Counted from the first letter of the stretch, positions 8,323-17,650 are shown. The stretch is 64,000 bases of DNA from Marasmitruncus massiliensis (GCF_900186535.1 NZ_FYDE01000003.1:372001-436000); one strand, 5' to 3'. A program made the numbers and translations. Notes: generated by a model from the letters alone, not told the origin.

Positions 8323-9471
8323 ATGATGGCGAAAAAACTGGTAGGGCTTCTGGTAGGCTTTTTATTTCTGTTTTTGGGCATGCGGCTGACCGATGCGCAG
8401 GCGGCTCCTGCCGCGAATGGCACACAGGCGGCGTTAGCCGATGAAATTAAAGCCAAAGGCGCGGTGCTGATGGACGCCGAAACGGGGCGTGTGCTGTTTG
8501 CACAGAACGCGCATCTGCGGTTGCCGATGGCTTCAACCACTAAAATCATGACCGCTCTGATCGCGCTGGAACAGGAGCGTTTGGATGATTATTTTACTGT
8601 GAGCACCGCCGCGGTCCATGTTGAGGGCTCTTCCATGGGCCTACTGGAGGGGGACAGCGTCTCTTTGCGGGCACTGGCTTATGGAATGCTTCTGCCGTCC
8701 GGCAATGATGCCGCCAATGCCGCAGCCATGCGGATAGCGGGGAGTCTGCCGGATTTTGCCGATCTGATGAATGCGCGCGCGGAGGAAATCGGCCTTGACG
8801 ATACCCATTTCGTGACCCCGTCGGGGCTGAACGACCCCAATCACTATTCCACTGCCTATGATATGGCGCTTCTCGCGCGGGAGGCCCTGAAAAATCCGCT
8901 TTTTGCCGAGATCTGTTCCCAAAGCAAGGCCGTGGTGCAGTATGGAAACCCGCCCTATAACCGCTGGATGCAGAATCATAACCGGCTGCTGCGCAGTTAC
9001 GAGGGTACGGTAGGCGTAAAAACCGGCTATACGACAGCCGCCGGCAGGTGCCTGGTTTCCTGCGCTGAACGGGACGGCATCAAGCTGATTGCGGTGACGC
9101 TCAATTGCCCGGATGACTGGAACGTCCACGCAAAGCTATATGACAGCTATTTCAGCCGTATGGTCCTCACCAATGTCGCCAAAATTCTGCCGGATATCCA
9201 GATTCCGGTTATGGGCGGGACAGCTTCCAAGGTACGGGCTGTTTATGAGAAGCCGCCGAAGCTCGCGGTGCTCGAAGGGGAAGCCGTTACCGTGGATGTG
9301 ACCGCGGAACCGATCCTGTTTGCGCCGGCGGAGCGGGGGCGGGTTGTGGGGAATCTTTCGGTCTGCCTGAGCGGGCAGCCGGTGCTGGAGTTTCCGCTGA
9401 CGCTCGGAAAGACAGTAAAAGTATCGCAAAAGTCCAACCTGCTGGAGAAACTGTTTGGCAACCAAAGCTGA
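8323..9471 (+). CDS. D-alanyl-D-alanine carboxypeptidase (DacF/DacB class)
   Basis: A 382-residue penicillin-binding protein that trims the peptidoglycan stem pentapeptide outside the cell. An N-terminal signal peptide ends around DAQAAPA (residues 1-27). The active-site triad is present: STTK near residue 68, SGN near residue 126, and KTG near residue 231. The C-terminal part (about 285-382) is the beta-rich PBP5-C-type domain. In this neighbourhood (scpAB, ytfJ, rluB) the Bacillus counterpart is the sporulation gene dacF, but the sequence alone does not settle which paralogue this is. Confidence 0.92.
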   Translation: MMAKKLVGLLVGFLFLFLGMRLTDAQAAPAANGTQAALADEIKAKGAVLMDAETGRVLFAQNAHLRLPMASTTKIMTALIALEQERLDDYFTVSTAAVHVEGSSMGLLEGDSVSLRALAYGMLLPSGNDAANAAAMRIAGSLPDFADLMNARAEEIGLDDTHFVTPSGLNDPNHYSTAYDMALLAREALKNPLFAEICSQSKAVVQYGNPPYNRWMQNHNRLLRSYEGTVGVKTGYTTAAGRCLVSCAERDGIKLIAVTLNCPDDWNVHAKLYDSYFSRMVLTNVAKILPDIQIPVMGGTASKVRAVYEKPPKLAVLEGEAVTVDVTAEPILFAPAERGRVVGNLSVCLSGQPVLEFPLTLGKTVKVSQKSNLLEKLFGNQS

Positions 9472-9538
9472 ATCGCTTTATAAACACAGAATGGAAAAGA
9501 ATAAGATCAGTCAATGACGTGAGTCATGGAAGGAACAG

Positions 9539-10288
9539 GTGCAAATAAATATGGTAGTCAAGGGAATTCGCATTCAAAAAGTGCTTTCTGATAACGGGAT
9601 TCTTTCCCGCCGAAAGGCGGAGGATGCTATCCGCGCGGGCCGTATCACCATTAACGGCCGCCCGGCGGTGCTGGGAAATCCCGTAAATCCGGCGCGCGAC
9701 GTAATTGCAATTGACGGTGTAAACGTTGTGCTGCAAAAAAAGAAGAAGAATTGTTATTTAATGCTTCATAAACCGCGCGGGTTTGTGACAACAACGTCCG
9801 ATGAGCTGGGCCGCCGCTGTGTAACCGATCTCGTCAAGGATGCGCCCTGCAAGGTGTATCCGGTGGGCCGTCTTGACCGAAACAGTGAAGGGCTGCTCCT
9901 TTTGACTAACGACGGCGATTTTGCCAACCTTGTCATGCATCCGTCCAGCCATATCAGCAAAACCTACCGTGTGACGGTGCGCCCGGACATTACCGACGAG
10001 CAGGCGGCACAAATGGGAGCGGGCATCATGCTCGACGGAAAAATGACTCTGCCCGCGACCGTACTGGTGCTGGAGAAGCAGGAGGGCCGGGTTGTGCTGC
10101 AAATCACGATTTCCGAAGGACGCAACCGCCAGGTGCGCCGTATGTGCGAGGCGGTCGGGCTGGAGGTTGCGAGGCTCAAGCGTGTCTCCATCGGCCCGCT
10201 CAAGCTCGGAATGCTGCCTCCCGGCGAGTGGCGGGAACTTAAGCCTTCCGAACTGATCGCGATGCGCAATGCGGCGCAGAAAAAGTAA
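9539..10288 (+). CDS. rluB: Pseudouridine synthase, RluB-type
   Basis: A 249-residue enzyme that converts a 23S rRNA uridine to pseudouridine. An N-terminal S4 domain (RIQKVLSDNGILSRRKAEDAI) is followed by the catalytic GRLDRNSEGLLLLTNDG motif, whose first Asp is the nucleophile, and by the GRNRQVRRM signature. I chose the GTG at 9539 because the ggaagga ribosome site ends only four to five bases before it; the next ATG at 9551 is rather far from that site but cannot be excluded. Confidence 0.92.
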   Translation: MQINMVVKGIRIQKVLSDNGILSRRKAEDAIRAGRITINGRPAVLGNPVNPARDVIAIDGVNVVLQKKKKNCYLMLHKPRGFVTTTSDELGRRCVTDLVKDAPCKVYPVGRLDRNSEGLLLLTNDGDFANLVMHPSSHISKTYRVTVRPDITDEQAAQMGAGIMLDGKMTLPATVLVLEKQEGRVVLQITISEGRNRQVRRMCEAVGLEVARLKRVSIGPLKLGMLPPGEWRELKPSELIAMRNAAQKK

Positions 10289-10321
10289 ATGCGCAAGGTT
10301 GTCAAAAGGGGAGAAGACAGC

Positions 10322-10699
10322 ATGTTTTTAATTAAACGGATTACCGACCCGCGGCTTGCGGAACGTGTCTGCGGCAGCTTTGGCGTTTTCGAAAAAGGAG
10401 CGTTTGCCTATGCTGCCTACAAGGGAGAAGACGTGCTTGCAACCGCCGCCTTTTTCACAGCGCCCGGTGGCTGCTGTACACTGTGCGGGGTTGATACGGG
10501 ACGCCGGGCAGATATCCCGATGATTGACGGGATTGCCCGTGCCGCTTTCAATGCGCAGCTGAAGGCGGGCGCGAGAACGGCGCGGCTGGGCGAAGGCATT
10601 TCACAGGAAATTCAGTTTGCGCTGACAAAACTGGGGTACCGGGCAGGCGAAGAATTCAGTCTTGCTGAATTCTTCGCCCGGAAACCCTGCTCCAAATAA
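10322..10699 (+). CDS. Hypothetical protein, possible GNAT-like fold
   Basis: A 125-residue protein that I cannot assign to a named family. The alternating pattern, with a central LCGVDTGRRADIPMIDGIARAAF stretch broken into strand-helix units, and a C-terminal KLGYRAGEEFSLAEFF, resembles a small acetyltransferase-like fold, but no acetyl-CoA loop is obvious. It follows the pseudouridine synthase by 33 bp with a ggggagaag site before the ATG, and is followed at once by a terminator, so it ends the operon. Confidence 0.7.
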   Translation: MFLIKRITDPRLAERVCGSFGVFEKGAFAYAAYKGEDVLATAAFFTAPGGCCTLCGVDTGRRADIPMIDGIARAAFNAQLKAGARTARLGEGISQEIQFALTKLGYRAGEEFSLAEFFARKPCSK

Positions 10700-10730
10700 A
10701 AATGCGGGCGCATTATGCGTCCGCATTTTT
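10698..10730 (+). terminator. Terminator closing the scp-rluB cluster
   Basis: Ten-base stem AAAAATGCGG with CCGCATTTTT, plus an inner CGCA/TGCG extension. A5 and T5 flank it, so it may work in both directions. Confidence 0.85.
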
Positions 10731-10801
10731 ACATGGTTTGATAGAATTCGCCAAACGATGAAAAACATGTTAAATTAATATCAGAAAATGAAGAAAGATG
10801 C

Positions 10802-10830
10802 TTGTTATTTGGAAAAAAAACGTGTATACT
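10802..10830 (+). promoter_or_regulatory. Sigma-A-type promoter of the carboxyltransferase operon
   Basis: TTGTTA (10802-10807), a 17-bp A-rich spacer, and TATACT (10825-10830). It is followed at 10849-10872 by a nine-base perfect hairpin (GAACTTTTT with AAAAAGTTC, loop TTGGGG) in the leader, which lacks a T run and so is probably an mRNA 5' stabiliser or a regulatory stem rather than a terminator. Confidence 0.65.
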
Positions 10831-10921
10831 TTAACGTGGTTGCATTTTGAACTTTTTTTGGGGAAAAAGTTCAGAATGAGTAAATAACGTTAGTTTTTGA
10901 TTCAGATAGGAGGAACAAAAC

Positions 10922-12325
10922 ATGAGTGACAAGGCTATGACACTGGCCGACGCACGCAAGGAAGCACTGAAGGCAACCGCCGCCCGCGAAAGGCTGACGG
11001 CGCTGTTTGACCCCGACACATTTGTTGAGGTTGGAGCTTTGGTGAAAACCGGCTGCGATGGCGCTGGCGTCATTACAGGATATGGCCTCGTTGAAGGCAG
11101 CCCTGTATACGCATTCTCACAGGATTCCACACAAAAAAGCGGCGCAGTCGGCGCCGCGCAGGGCTCTAAAATCAAAAAGATTTATGAGCTGGCCCTTAAG
11201 ACCGGGGCGCCGGTAGTCGGGATTTATGATTCCAACGGCGCAGCGGTTGAAGAAGGGCTGGACGCTATGGATGCATACGGCGAGATGCTCTGCTGGAGCA
11301 ACAACCTGTCCGGTGTTGTGCCTCAGATTTCTCTGGTGCTCGGCGTCTGCGCCGGCAGCGCGGCACTGATCGCTGCTTCCGCCGACTTTGTCGTGATGAG
11401 TGAAAAGGCGGAGCTTTTCCTGACCACGGGGGATGTTGAGAGCGCCAGCGATGCTGCGAATGCTGCCGGCTCCGGCGTTGCCCACATTGTCAAAAAAGAT
11501 GATGCCGAGGCAATCTCCGCCGCACGCAGGCTCATTTCCCTTCTTCCCTCCAACAACCTTTCCGCTGCGCCGATGTGCAATTTCAGTGCAGTTTCCGGCG
11601 GTGGCCTGGCTCTTTCTTCCGCGGCTGTCAATATCGATGGCGCCGATCTTTTCGAAATTGCGAAAAATATCGTGGATGCGGACAGTGTGACGGAGCTTCA
11701 GGCGGAGTATTCCAGCAGCGCGCGTGTCGGCCTCGCCACGATCGCCGGTTCCTCGGTGGGCGTGGTTGCGGCTTCCAACAGCGGCACCATCTGCTCCGGC
11801 GGCGCATCCAAGATCGCCCGCTTTGTCACAATCTGTGATTCCTTCCAGATCCCGGTGATCACAATTGTCAACTGTGAAGCGTTTGCTCCGGTTCCGAATC
11901 AGGGCTTCCGCGGCGGTATCCGTGAAGTTGCCAAGCTGGCGCATGTTTACGCCGAAGCTACGACTCCCAAGGTTGCGGTCGTGGTCGGTAAAGCATATGG
12001 TTCCGCTTATATTACGCTGGCCGGACGTGCGGCAAATTCGGACTATACCGTTGCCTGGCCGAAAGCCACGATCAGCGCCCTGTCCCCCGCCACCGCGATT
12101 GCGTTCCTTGGCGGCGACAGGATTACCGCCGAGGTTTCCCGCCAGCAGGCTGAGGCCGACTATGCCGCTAACGACGCGTCTGCTTACGCGGCCGCTGCCA
12201 AAGGCCACATCGACGATGTGATTGATCCCGCAGAGACCCGTTCCGTCATCATTTCCGCGCTGGATATGCTGGCCGGAAAACGGATGACCACTCTGCCGAA
12301 GAAACATGGCAATATCCCGATGTAA
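10922..12325 (+). CDS. Biotin-dependent carboxyltransferase subunit (MmdA/12S-like)
   Basis: A 467-residue crotonase-fold carboxyltransferase with the two-lobed form of acyl-CoA carboxyltransferases: N lobe with ARERLTALFDPDTFVEVGA and IYDSNGAAVEEGLDAMDAYGE, C lobe with a TICSGGASKIARFVTICDSF stretch, then VGKAYGSAYI. It is shorter than typical methylmalonyl-CoA decarboxylase alpha subunits (about 510). With the biotin carrier and the pyruvate carboxylase-like subunit downstream it should move CO2 between a CoA thioester and pyruvate/oxaloacetate, as in transcarboxylase. The acyl-CoA substrate cannot be read from the sequence. Confidence 0.85.
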   Translation: MSDKAMTLADARKEALKATAARERLTALFDPDTFVEVGALVKTGCDGAGVITGYGLVEGSPVYAFSQDSTQKSGAVGAAQGSKIKKIYELALKTGAPVVGIYDSNGAAVEEGLDAMDAYGEMLCWSNNLSGVVPQISLVLGVCAGSAALIAASADFVVMSEKAELFLTTGDVESASDAANAAGSGVAHIVKKDDAEAISAARRLISLLPSNNLSAAPMCNFSAVSGGGLALSSAAVNIDGADLFEIAKNIVDADSVTELQAEYSSSARVGLATIAGSSVGVVAASNSGTICSGGASKIARFVTICDSFQIPVITIVNCEAFAPVPNQGFRGGIREVAKLAHVYAEATTPKVAVVVGKAYGSAYITLAGRAANSDYTVAWPKATISALSPATAIAFLGGDRITAEVSRQQAEADYAANDASAYAAAAKGHIDDVIDPAETRSVIISALDMLAGKRMTTLPKKHGNIPM

Positions 12326-12386
12326 TACGCGGATCAGTTCCGTTTTCAAGTTTTTCAGAATCAAATGATATAAGGAGGATTCTATC

Positions 12387-12777
12387 ATGAAAAGATTTAA
12401 TATAACTGTCAATGGCAGGGCGTATGACGTGCAGGTGGATGAGCTTGCCGCCGGCGCACCGGCTCCCGTTGCCGCTCCGGCTCCTGCCGCAGCCCCCGCA
12501 CCTGCTGCCGCTCCCTCCCGCCGCAGCCCCCGCTCCCGCTGCTCCGGCAGCTGCTCCCGCCGGCGCGACCAAAGTGAACGCCCCGATGCCCGGCAATATC
12601 CTGGATGTGAAAGTAAAAGAGGGCGACCAGGTAAAAGAAAATGACCTGCTGCTCATTCTGGAAGCCATGAAGATGGAAAACGAGATTTTTGCTCCCGTCA
12701 GCGGAACCGTTGTCGGCGTGCATGTGAAAAAAGGCGACACTGTTAACTCGAATGATCTGCTGATCTCCATCGGTTAA
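12387..12777 (+). CDS. Biotin carboxyl carrier protein, frame broken in the Ala-Pro linker
   Basis: The start MKRFNITVNGRAYDVQVDEL and a Pro/Ala linker are in one frame; the rest of the linker, NAPMPGNILDVKV and the biotinylation motif EAMKMEN are in the +1 frame, ending at 12777. The frames meet near 12513-12519 (gct ccc t ccc gcc), inside a very GC-rich Ala-Pro repeat. Without one base the product would be about 130 residues, normal for a carrier in this type of operon. An assembly error, a real mutation by repeat slippage, or ribosomal +1 slippage at CCC-T are all possible. It lies between the two catalytic subunits, so its function is clear. Confidence 0.85.
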
Positions 12778-12793
12778 GGGGAGGTATGACAAG

Positions 12794-14197
12794 ATGGCTC
12801 AAAAGGTAAAAATCTGTGAAACGATCCTGCGTGACGCGCATCAGTCCCTGATTGCGACACGCATGCGTCTGGACGAGATGCTCCCGATCCTGCCCGCCAT
12901 GGACGAAGTGGGATTCTATTCCTGCGAGTGCTGGGGCGGCGCGACGTTTGACGCGTGCATCCGCTTCCTTGACGAGGACCCCTGGGAAAGACTGCGCGTA
13001 ATCCGCAAGAATATGCCGAACACCAAGCTGCAGATGCTGTTCCGCGGGCAGAATATGCTCGGTTACCGCCATTACGCGGATGACGCGGTTGAATATTTTG
13101 TTCAGAAATCGGTTGACAACGGAATCGATATCATTCGTATCTTTGATGCGCTGAACGATATCCGCAATCTCGAAACCGCAATTAAAGCGACTAAAAAGAT
13201 GGGCGCGCACATGCAGGCGGCGATCTCCTATACCACCAGCCCGGTGCATAATGTGGAGTATTTCGTCAACTATGCCAAGCAGCTGGAGAGCGCCGGGGCG
13301 GATTCCATCTGCATTAAGGATATGGCAGGTCTGATCAATCCTACGGTTGCCACGGAACTGGTAACCGCGCTGAAAGGTCAGCTGAAAATTCCGGTTAACC
13401 TGCACACCCATTACACCTCCGGCCTGGCCTCTATGTCCTGCCTGAAGGCGATTGAGGCGGGTGTCGATATCATCGACACCGCGATGTCCCCGCTGGCATT
13501 GGGTACCTCCCATCCGGCGACGGAGTCGATGGTTGCCGCTCTGCAGGGAACCCCGTACGATACCGGACTTGACCTTAAAAAACTGGATATTGTCCGTGCG
13601 CATTTTGCGAAACTGCGCCAGAAATATCTGGACAGCGGTCTGCTCTCGCCAAAGGTCATGGGCGTGGACGCCAACACCCTGCTTTATCAGGTTCCCGGCG
13701 GCATGCTGTCCAATCTGGTCTCCCAACTCAAACAGGCCGGCAAAGAAGACCAGTTCGAGGATGTGCTGAAGGAAATCCCCAACGTCCGCAAGGATTCCGG
13801 TTATCCTCCGCTCGTAACCCCGACCTCCCAGATTGTCGGTACCCAGGCGGTGTTCAACGTGATTATGGGCGAACGCTACAAGATGGTCACCAAAGAGTTC
13901 CGCGGACTGGTCAAAGGGGAGTACGGCAGAACGCCCGCTCCGATTTCTCCGGAATTCCGCAAGCAGATTCTTGGCGACGAACAGCCGATCGACTGCCGCC
14001 CCGCAGACCTGATTGCTCCGGAACTGGATAAACTGCGCGCAGACTTCCCGCAGGAATACCTTGAGCAGGACGAGGACGTTCTGACGATGGCGATGTTCCC
14101 GCAGGTGGCACCGAAGTTCTTCGAGTCCCGTAAGAATCAAAAATACGGTGTCGACGGAAAACACTCCGACAAGGAAAATAAAGTCCATCCGGCTTAA
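12794..14197 (+). CDS. Pyruvate carboxylase subunit B-like / oxaloacetate decarboxylase alpha-like
   Basis: A 467-residue HMGL-like TIM-barrel carboxyltransferase acting on oxaloacetate/pyruvate. The metal and substrate motifs are seen: ETILRDAHQSL (residues 9-19), FRGQNMLGY, DSICIKDMAG with the carbamylated lysine near residue 180, and LHTHYTSG, whose His residues bind the metal. It ends before a biotinyl domain, which is supplied by the separate carrier just upstream. No membrane beta subunit is nearby, which argues against a sodium-pumping decarboxylase and for a soluble transcarboxylase-type complex. Confidence 0.9.
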   Translation: MAQKVKICETILRDAHQSLIATRMRLDEMLPILPAMDEVGFYSCECWGGATFDACIRFLDEDPWERLRVIRKNMPNTKLQMLFRGQNMLGYRHYADDAVEYFVQKSVDNGIDIIRIFDALNDIRNLETAIKATKKMGAHMQAAISYTTSPVHNVEYFVNYAKQLESAGADSICIKDMAGLINPTVATELVTALKGQLKIPVNLHTHYTSGLASMSCLKAIEAGVDIIDTAMSPLALGTSHPATESMVAALQGTPYDTGLDLKKLDIVRAHFAKLRQKYLDSGLLSPKVMGVDANTLLYQVPGGMLSNLVSQLKQAGKEDQFEDVLKEIPNVRKDSGYPPLVTPTSQIVGTQAVFNVIMGERYKMVTKEFRGLVKGEYGRTPAPISPEFRKQILGDEQPIDCRPADLIAPELDKLRADFPQEYLEQDEDVLTMAMFPQVAPKFFESRKNQKYGVDGKHSDKENKVHPA

Positions 14198-14211
14198 ATT
14201 TAAGCTTTTTC

Positions 14212-14242
14212 AGTCCCTCACCTGACGGGTGAGGGACTTTTC
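14212..14242 (+). terminator. Terminator of the carboxyltransferase operon
   Basis: Eleven-base perfect stem (AGTCCCTCACC with GGTGAGGGACT), loop TGACG, followed by TTTCC. It lies 14 bp after the stop. Confidence 0.8.
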
Positions 14243-14402
14243 CTACCCAGGGATGTGCATATGTCTTTGATACACAGACTGTACGGTCTGGAATTACAAT
14301 GCAGAAATTGACAAAATGGCAGATTTCATATAAAATAAGAAGATATAGAACAGCAAAATTCCCGGCCTCCGCCGGGAAAAAATGATAAAGGCGGTAATGC
14401 GC

Positions 14403-15281
14403 ATGATCAGAAGCATGACAGGCTACGGACGCGCCCAGCGGCAGATTGACGGACGTGACATTACCGTAGAGATAAAGTCGGTCAATCACCGTTTTTTTGA
14501 ATTTTCGGCACGGGTGCCGCGCATGTACGGCTATGTGGAAGAAAAATTGAAAAGCTATATACAAGGCCTGATTTCGCGTGGCAAGGTGGAGGTTGGCGTT
14601 ACCCTCCAGTCTTTTGACGCCGGAAATGTCAGTGTGGAAATCAACCGCGAGCTGGCGGGCGCATATGTGCGGTCGCTGCGTGATCTTGGGCATGAGTTTC
14701 ATCTGCAGGATGACCTCACTCTGAGTTCTGTTTCCCGTTTTACCGATATTTTTACAGTGAGCAAGGAACCGGAGGATGAAGAAGCCATCTGGAGCGCGAT
14801 CAAAACAGTTGCAGATGAAGCGGTGGCAAAGTTCGTGAACATGCGTACGGTGGAAGGTGAACGCCTGAAGGCGGATCTTCTGGCCCGGCTGGCGTTTATT
14901 GAATCCCGGGTTGCCGTTGTCGTGGAGCAGTCCCCCCGGACAGTGGAAGCCTACCGTGAACGACTGGCCGCCAAAATTGCGGAAGTGCTGGCGGACCGCC
15001 AGATCGATGAAGCGCGCATCATCACGGAAGCTGCCATCTTTGCTGACCGGATTGCGGTGGATGAGGAGACCGTCCGTCTTTCCAGTCACATTGCGCAGTT
15101 CCGGGATATTCTTACCCACGACGAGCCTGTCGGGCGGAAACTGGACTTTCTGGTGCAGGAAATCAACCGCGAGGTAAACACCATAGGATCCAAAGCGCAG
15201 GATGTTTCCATTGCGCAGATTGTAGTTGACATGAAAAGCGAAGTTGAAAAAATCCGTGAGCAGATTCAGAATATTGAGTAG
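14403..15281 (+). CDS. YicC family endoribonuclease-like protein
   Basis: A 292-residue protein starting [12 protein letters not shown], the hallmark of YicC/YloC, with [18 protein letters not shown] and the C-terminal [21 protein letters not shown] block. Members have been described as endoribonucleases linked to stationary phase and RNA decay. ATG 14403 fits the family start and follows aaaggcgg by eight bases; upstream in-frame ATGs at 14382 and 14397 are possible. It opens the yicC-remA-gmk-rpoZ group. Confidence 0.93.
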   Translation: MIRSMTGYGRAQRQIDGRDITVEIKSVNHRFFEFSARVPRMYGYVEEKLKSYIQGLISRGKVEVGVTLQSFDAGNVSVEINRELAGAYVRSLRDLGHEFHLQDDLTLSSVSRFTDIFTVSKEPEDEEAIWSAIKTVADEAVAKFVNMRTVEGERLKADLLARLAFIESRVAVVVEQSPRTVEAYRERLAAKIAEVLADRQIDEARIITEAAIFADRIAVDEETVRLSSHIAQFRDILTHDEPVGRKLDFLVQEINREVNTIGSKAQDVSIAQIVVDMKSEVEKIREQIQNIE

Positions 15282-15292
15282 GAGGATGCGTC

Positions 15293-15556
15293 ATGAAATT
15301 GATTAATATCGGTTTTGGCAACATGGTCTGTGCAAACCGGCTGGTCGCAATTGTCAGCCCGGAATCCGCTCCGATCAAGCGTATTATCCAGGATGCCCGT
15401 GACCGGGGAACGCTGGTGGACGCGACATACGGCAGACGCACCCGCGCGGTGATCATCACAGATTCCGACCATGTGATCCTTTCAGCTGTGCAGCCGGAAA
15501 CAGTTGCAAACCGTCTGGTAGACGAGGACGACGATGAGGTTGAAGAGGATGAGTAA
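15293..15556 (+). CDS. remA: Extracellular matrix regulator RemA (DUF370)
   Basis: An 87-residue DNA-binding protein; in Bacillus RemA activates matrix and osmoprotection genes. The family start [27 protein letters not shown] and the [24 protein letters not shown] core are complete, followed by an acidic tail. It overlaps the gmk start by eight bases and is conserved in this position in Firmicutes. Confidence 0.95.
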   Translation: MKLINIGFGNMVCANRLVAIVSPESAPIKRIIQDARDRGTLVDATYGRRTRAVIITDSDHVILSAVQPETVANRLVDEDDDEVEEDE

Positions 15557-16154
15557 AACCGGCATGCTTTATGTCTATTCCGGCCCTTCCGGAGTGGGCA
15601 AGGGAACGATTTTGGGGCCTTATCTGAAAGCGCATGAAAATGCGGTGCTTTCAGTTTCCGCTACAACACGTGCCCCCAGGCCCGGTGAGACGGAAGGAGT
15701 GGAATACCACTTTCTCGGTATGAATCAGTTTGAAGCTCTGATTGAAAACGGCGGCCTTCTTGAATATGCACAATACAGCGGCAACTATTACGGCACCCCT
15801 CGCGCGGAAGTGGAAAAGCACTTGATGGAGGGGCTGGATGTCTTTTTGGAAATCGAGGTTCAGGGAGCGATGAAGATCAAGAAAACATTCCCTGACGCGG
15901 TATTTATTTTTGTGTTACCCCCTTCTTTTGAGGTTTTGCAAAGGCGATTGACCAATCGGGGCACCGAACCACCGGCTATTGTAGAAATGCGGTTAAACAC
16001 GGCCCGTGAGGAAATGCGGCATGCAATGGAATACGATTACGTAATCATCAATGACAATGTGGAGAAAGCCCGTGCGGAATTATCCTGTATTGTAACAGCT
16101 GCGAAATGCCAAACGAAAAATATGAAAAAACTAATTCAAAAAGTGAGTGATTGA
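15549..16154 (+). CDS. gmk: Guanylate kinase
   Basis: A 201-residue cytosolic enzyme that phosphorylates GMP to GDP. The P-loop [10 protein letters not shown] is at residues 11-20, followed by the GMP-binding [13 protein letters not shown] and VEYHFL segments. ATG 15549, within the end of remA, is preceded by gaagagg and gives the usual N-terminus; an in-frame ATG at 15534 would add five residues. RpoZ starts one base after its stop codon, as in many Firmicutes. Confidence 0.96.
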   Translation: MSKTGMLYVYSGPSGVGKGTILGPYLKAHENAVLSVSATTRAPRPGETEGVEYHFLGMNQFEALIENGGLLEYAQYSGNYYGTPRAEVEKHLMEGLDVFLEIEVQGAMKIKKTFPDAVFIFVLPPSFEVLQRRLTNRGTEPPAIVEMRLNTAREEMRHAMEYDYVIINDNVEKARAELSCIVTAAKCQTKNMKKLIQKVSD

Positions 16155-16155
16155 T

Positions 16156-16359
16156 ATGAATATGCTCAGACCGTCCATGGCATCCATGATTAAGCCCAAT
16201 GAAAGCTGTTACGCTTTTGTAGTCGCTGTTGCAAAGCGTGCCCGCGAAATCGCGGAGGAAGCCGAGGAAGAAAAGATTATCCTTGAGGAAAAGCCGGTTA
16301 AAAAAGCAATCGAGGAGTTTTCCAACGGAAGATATAAGCTGAGTATGAAAGAAAACTGA
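16156..16359 (+). CDS. rpoZ: RNA polymerase omega subunit
   Basis: A 67-residue small subunit that helps RNA polymerase assembly. It starts MNMLRPSMASMIKPNESCYAF and has the conserved VVAVAKRAREIAEEA helix. The ATG at 16156 is preferred to a GTG at 16147 by the family start, although the ribosome site is weak (gagtga), as is common right after gmk. Confidence 0.92.
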   Translation: MNMLRPSMASMIKPNESCYAFVVAVAKRAREIAEEAEEEKIILEEKPVKKAIEEFSNGRYKLSMKEN

Positions 16360-16371
16360 ACGATTCCATTG

Positions 16372-16398
16372 CAGCCCTGTCACAAACAGGGCTGTTTT
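16372..16398 (+). terminator. Probable terminator after rpoZ
   Basis: Eight-base stem CAGCCCTG with CAGGGCTG, seven-base loop, followed by TTTT. It separates rpoZ from coaBC but, being moderate, may allow read-through. Confidence 0.7.
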
Positions 16399-16435
16399 CA
16401 ACAGGCTCGTACAGACTGGGGCGGGAGGAAGATTG

Positions 16436-17650
16436 ATGTTTGAAGGAAAAACGATCATATTGGGAGTCAGCGGCGGCATTGCCGCCTACAAGGCCGCGCA
16501 GCTTGCGAGCGACCTTGGCAAAACGGCTGCGGAAGTGCATGTGATTATGACGAAGAATGCGGCGGAGTTTGTAACGCCCCTGACTTTTGAAACGCTGACA
16601 AACCGCAGGGTTTCTCTGGATACGTTTGACCGCAATTTTGAGTATAACGTCGAACATGTGGCGCTTGCCAAAAAGGCCGACCTGTTTCTGGTGGCGCCCG
16701 CGACCGCCAACGTGATTGCGAAAATAGCGGCGGGAATCGCGGACGATATGCTCACAACGACCTTCCTTGCGGCTTCCTGCCCAAAGATCATAGCGCCCGC
16801 CATGAACACGGGCATGTTTGACAATCCCATTACCCAGCGCAATCTGGAAACCCTGCGCGGGTTCGGCGTTGAAATTGTCGAACCGGACAGCGGATGGCTT
16901 GCCTGCGGCGATATCGGCAGGGGGCGCATGCCCAACCCGCCGGTGCTGTTTGAGGCGGTGCGCAGGGCGCTGACGCCGCACGACCTTGAGGGCCTGCGGG
17001 TGCTCGTCACGGCGGGGCCGACGCAGGAGGCAATTGATCCGGTGCGGTTTATCAGCAACCATTCCACCGGAAGGATGGGATACGAGCTTGCGGCGGCCGC
17101 CCGCCGGCGCGGCGCGCGGGTCACTTTGGTGACGGGCAAGACCGCATTGGAACCGCCAGCCGGCGTGGAGGTTGTGCCGGTAGTGAGCGCGCAGGAGATG
17201 TTTGACGCGGTGGCTTCCCGCGCGCAGGAACAGGAACTGATCATCAAGTGCGCCGCCGTGGCCGACTACCGTCCCGAAACAGCCGCCGAGGATAAAATCA
17301 AAAAACGGGACGGGGAACTGACCCTGCACCTCAGCCGTACGCAGGATATCCTTGCTTACCTTGGGAGCCACCGCGGGGAACATCAGGTGCTGTGCGGGTT
17401 TTCCATGGAAACCAGGGACCTGGTTGAGAACAGCCGCGCCAAACTGGAGAAAAAAGGCGCGGATATGATCGTTGCAAACAGCTTGAAAGAGGAAGGCGCG
17501 GGATTCGGAACGGCAACCAACCGTGTCACTGTTTTGACGGCGAAAGGCGCGGAGCCGCTGCCGCTGATGGGCAAGGATGCGGTCGCGGACGCGCTGCTGG
17601 ACCGGCTGCTTGTTCTTTACAGGGAGAAAAACCGGTCAGAGGGGCATTGA
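16436..17650 (+). CDS. coaBC: Bifunctional phosphopantothenoylcysteine decarboxylase/synthetase
   Basis: A 404-residue two-domain enzyme of coenzyme A synthesis. The N-terminal CoaC flavoprotein part has GVSGGIAAYKA, the PATANVIAKIA stretch and PAMNTGMFDNP. The C-terminal CoaB part has VLVTAGPTQEAIDPVRFISN and the GRMGYELA helix, then KIKKRD. Both halves are intact. The ATG at 16436 follows cgggaggaag. The stop overlaps an upstream possible TTG of priA. Confidence 0.97.
   Translation: MFEGKTIILGVSGGIAAYKAAQLASDLGKTAAEVHVIMTKNAAEFVTPLTFETLTNRRVSLDTFDRNFEYNVEHVALAKKADLFLVAPATANVIAKIAAGIADDMLTTTFLAASCPKIIAPAMNTGMFDNPITQRNLETLRGFGVEIVEPDSGWLACGDIGRGRMPNPPVLFEAVRRALTPHDLEGLRVLVTAGPTQEAIDPVRFISNHSTGRMGYELAAAARRRGARVTLVTGKTALEPPAGVEVVPVVSAQEMFDAVASRAQEQELIIKCAAVADYRPETAAEDKIKKRDGELTLHLSRTQDILAYLGSHRGEHQVLCGFSMETRDLVENSRAKLEKKGADMIVANSLKEEGAGFGTATNRVTVLTAKGAEPLPLMGKDAVADALLDRLLVLYREKNRSEGH

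Noticed and set aside
11117-12412. 431-codon minus-strand frame opposite the carboxyltransferase gene
   Set aside because: Codon-bias shadow of a conserved plus-strand gene; it is Arg/Gly-rich with no recognisable domain.
12743-14188. 481-codon minus-strand frame opposite the pyruvate carboxylase-like gene
   Set aside because: Antisense shadow of a conserved enzyme; no recognisable motif.
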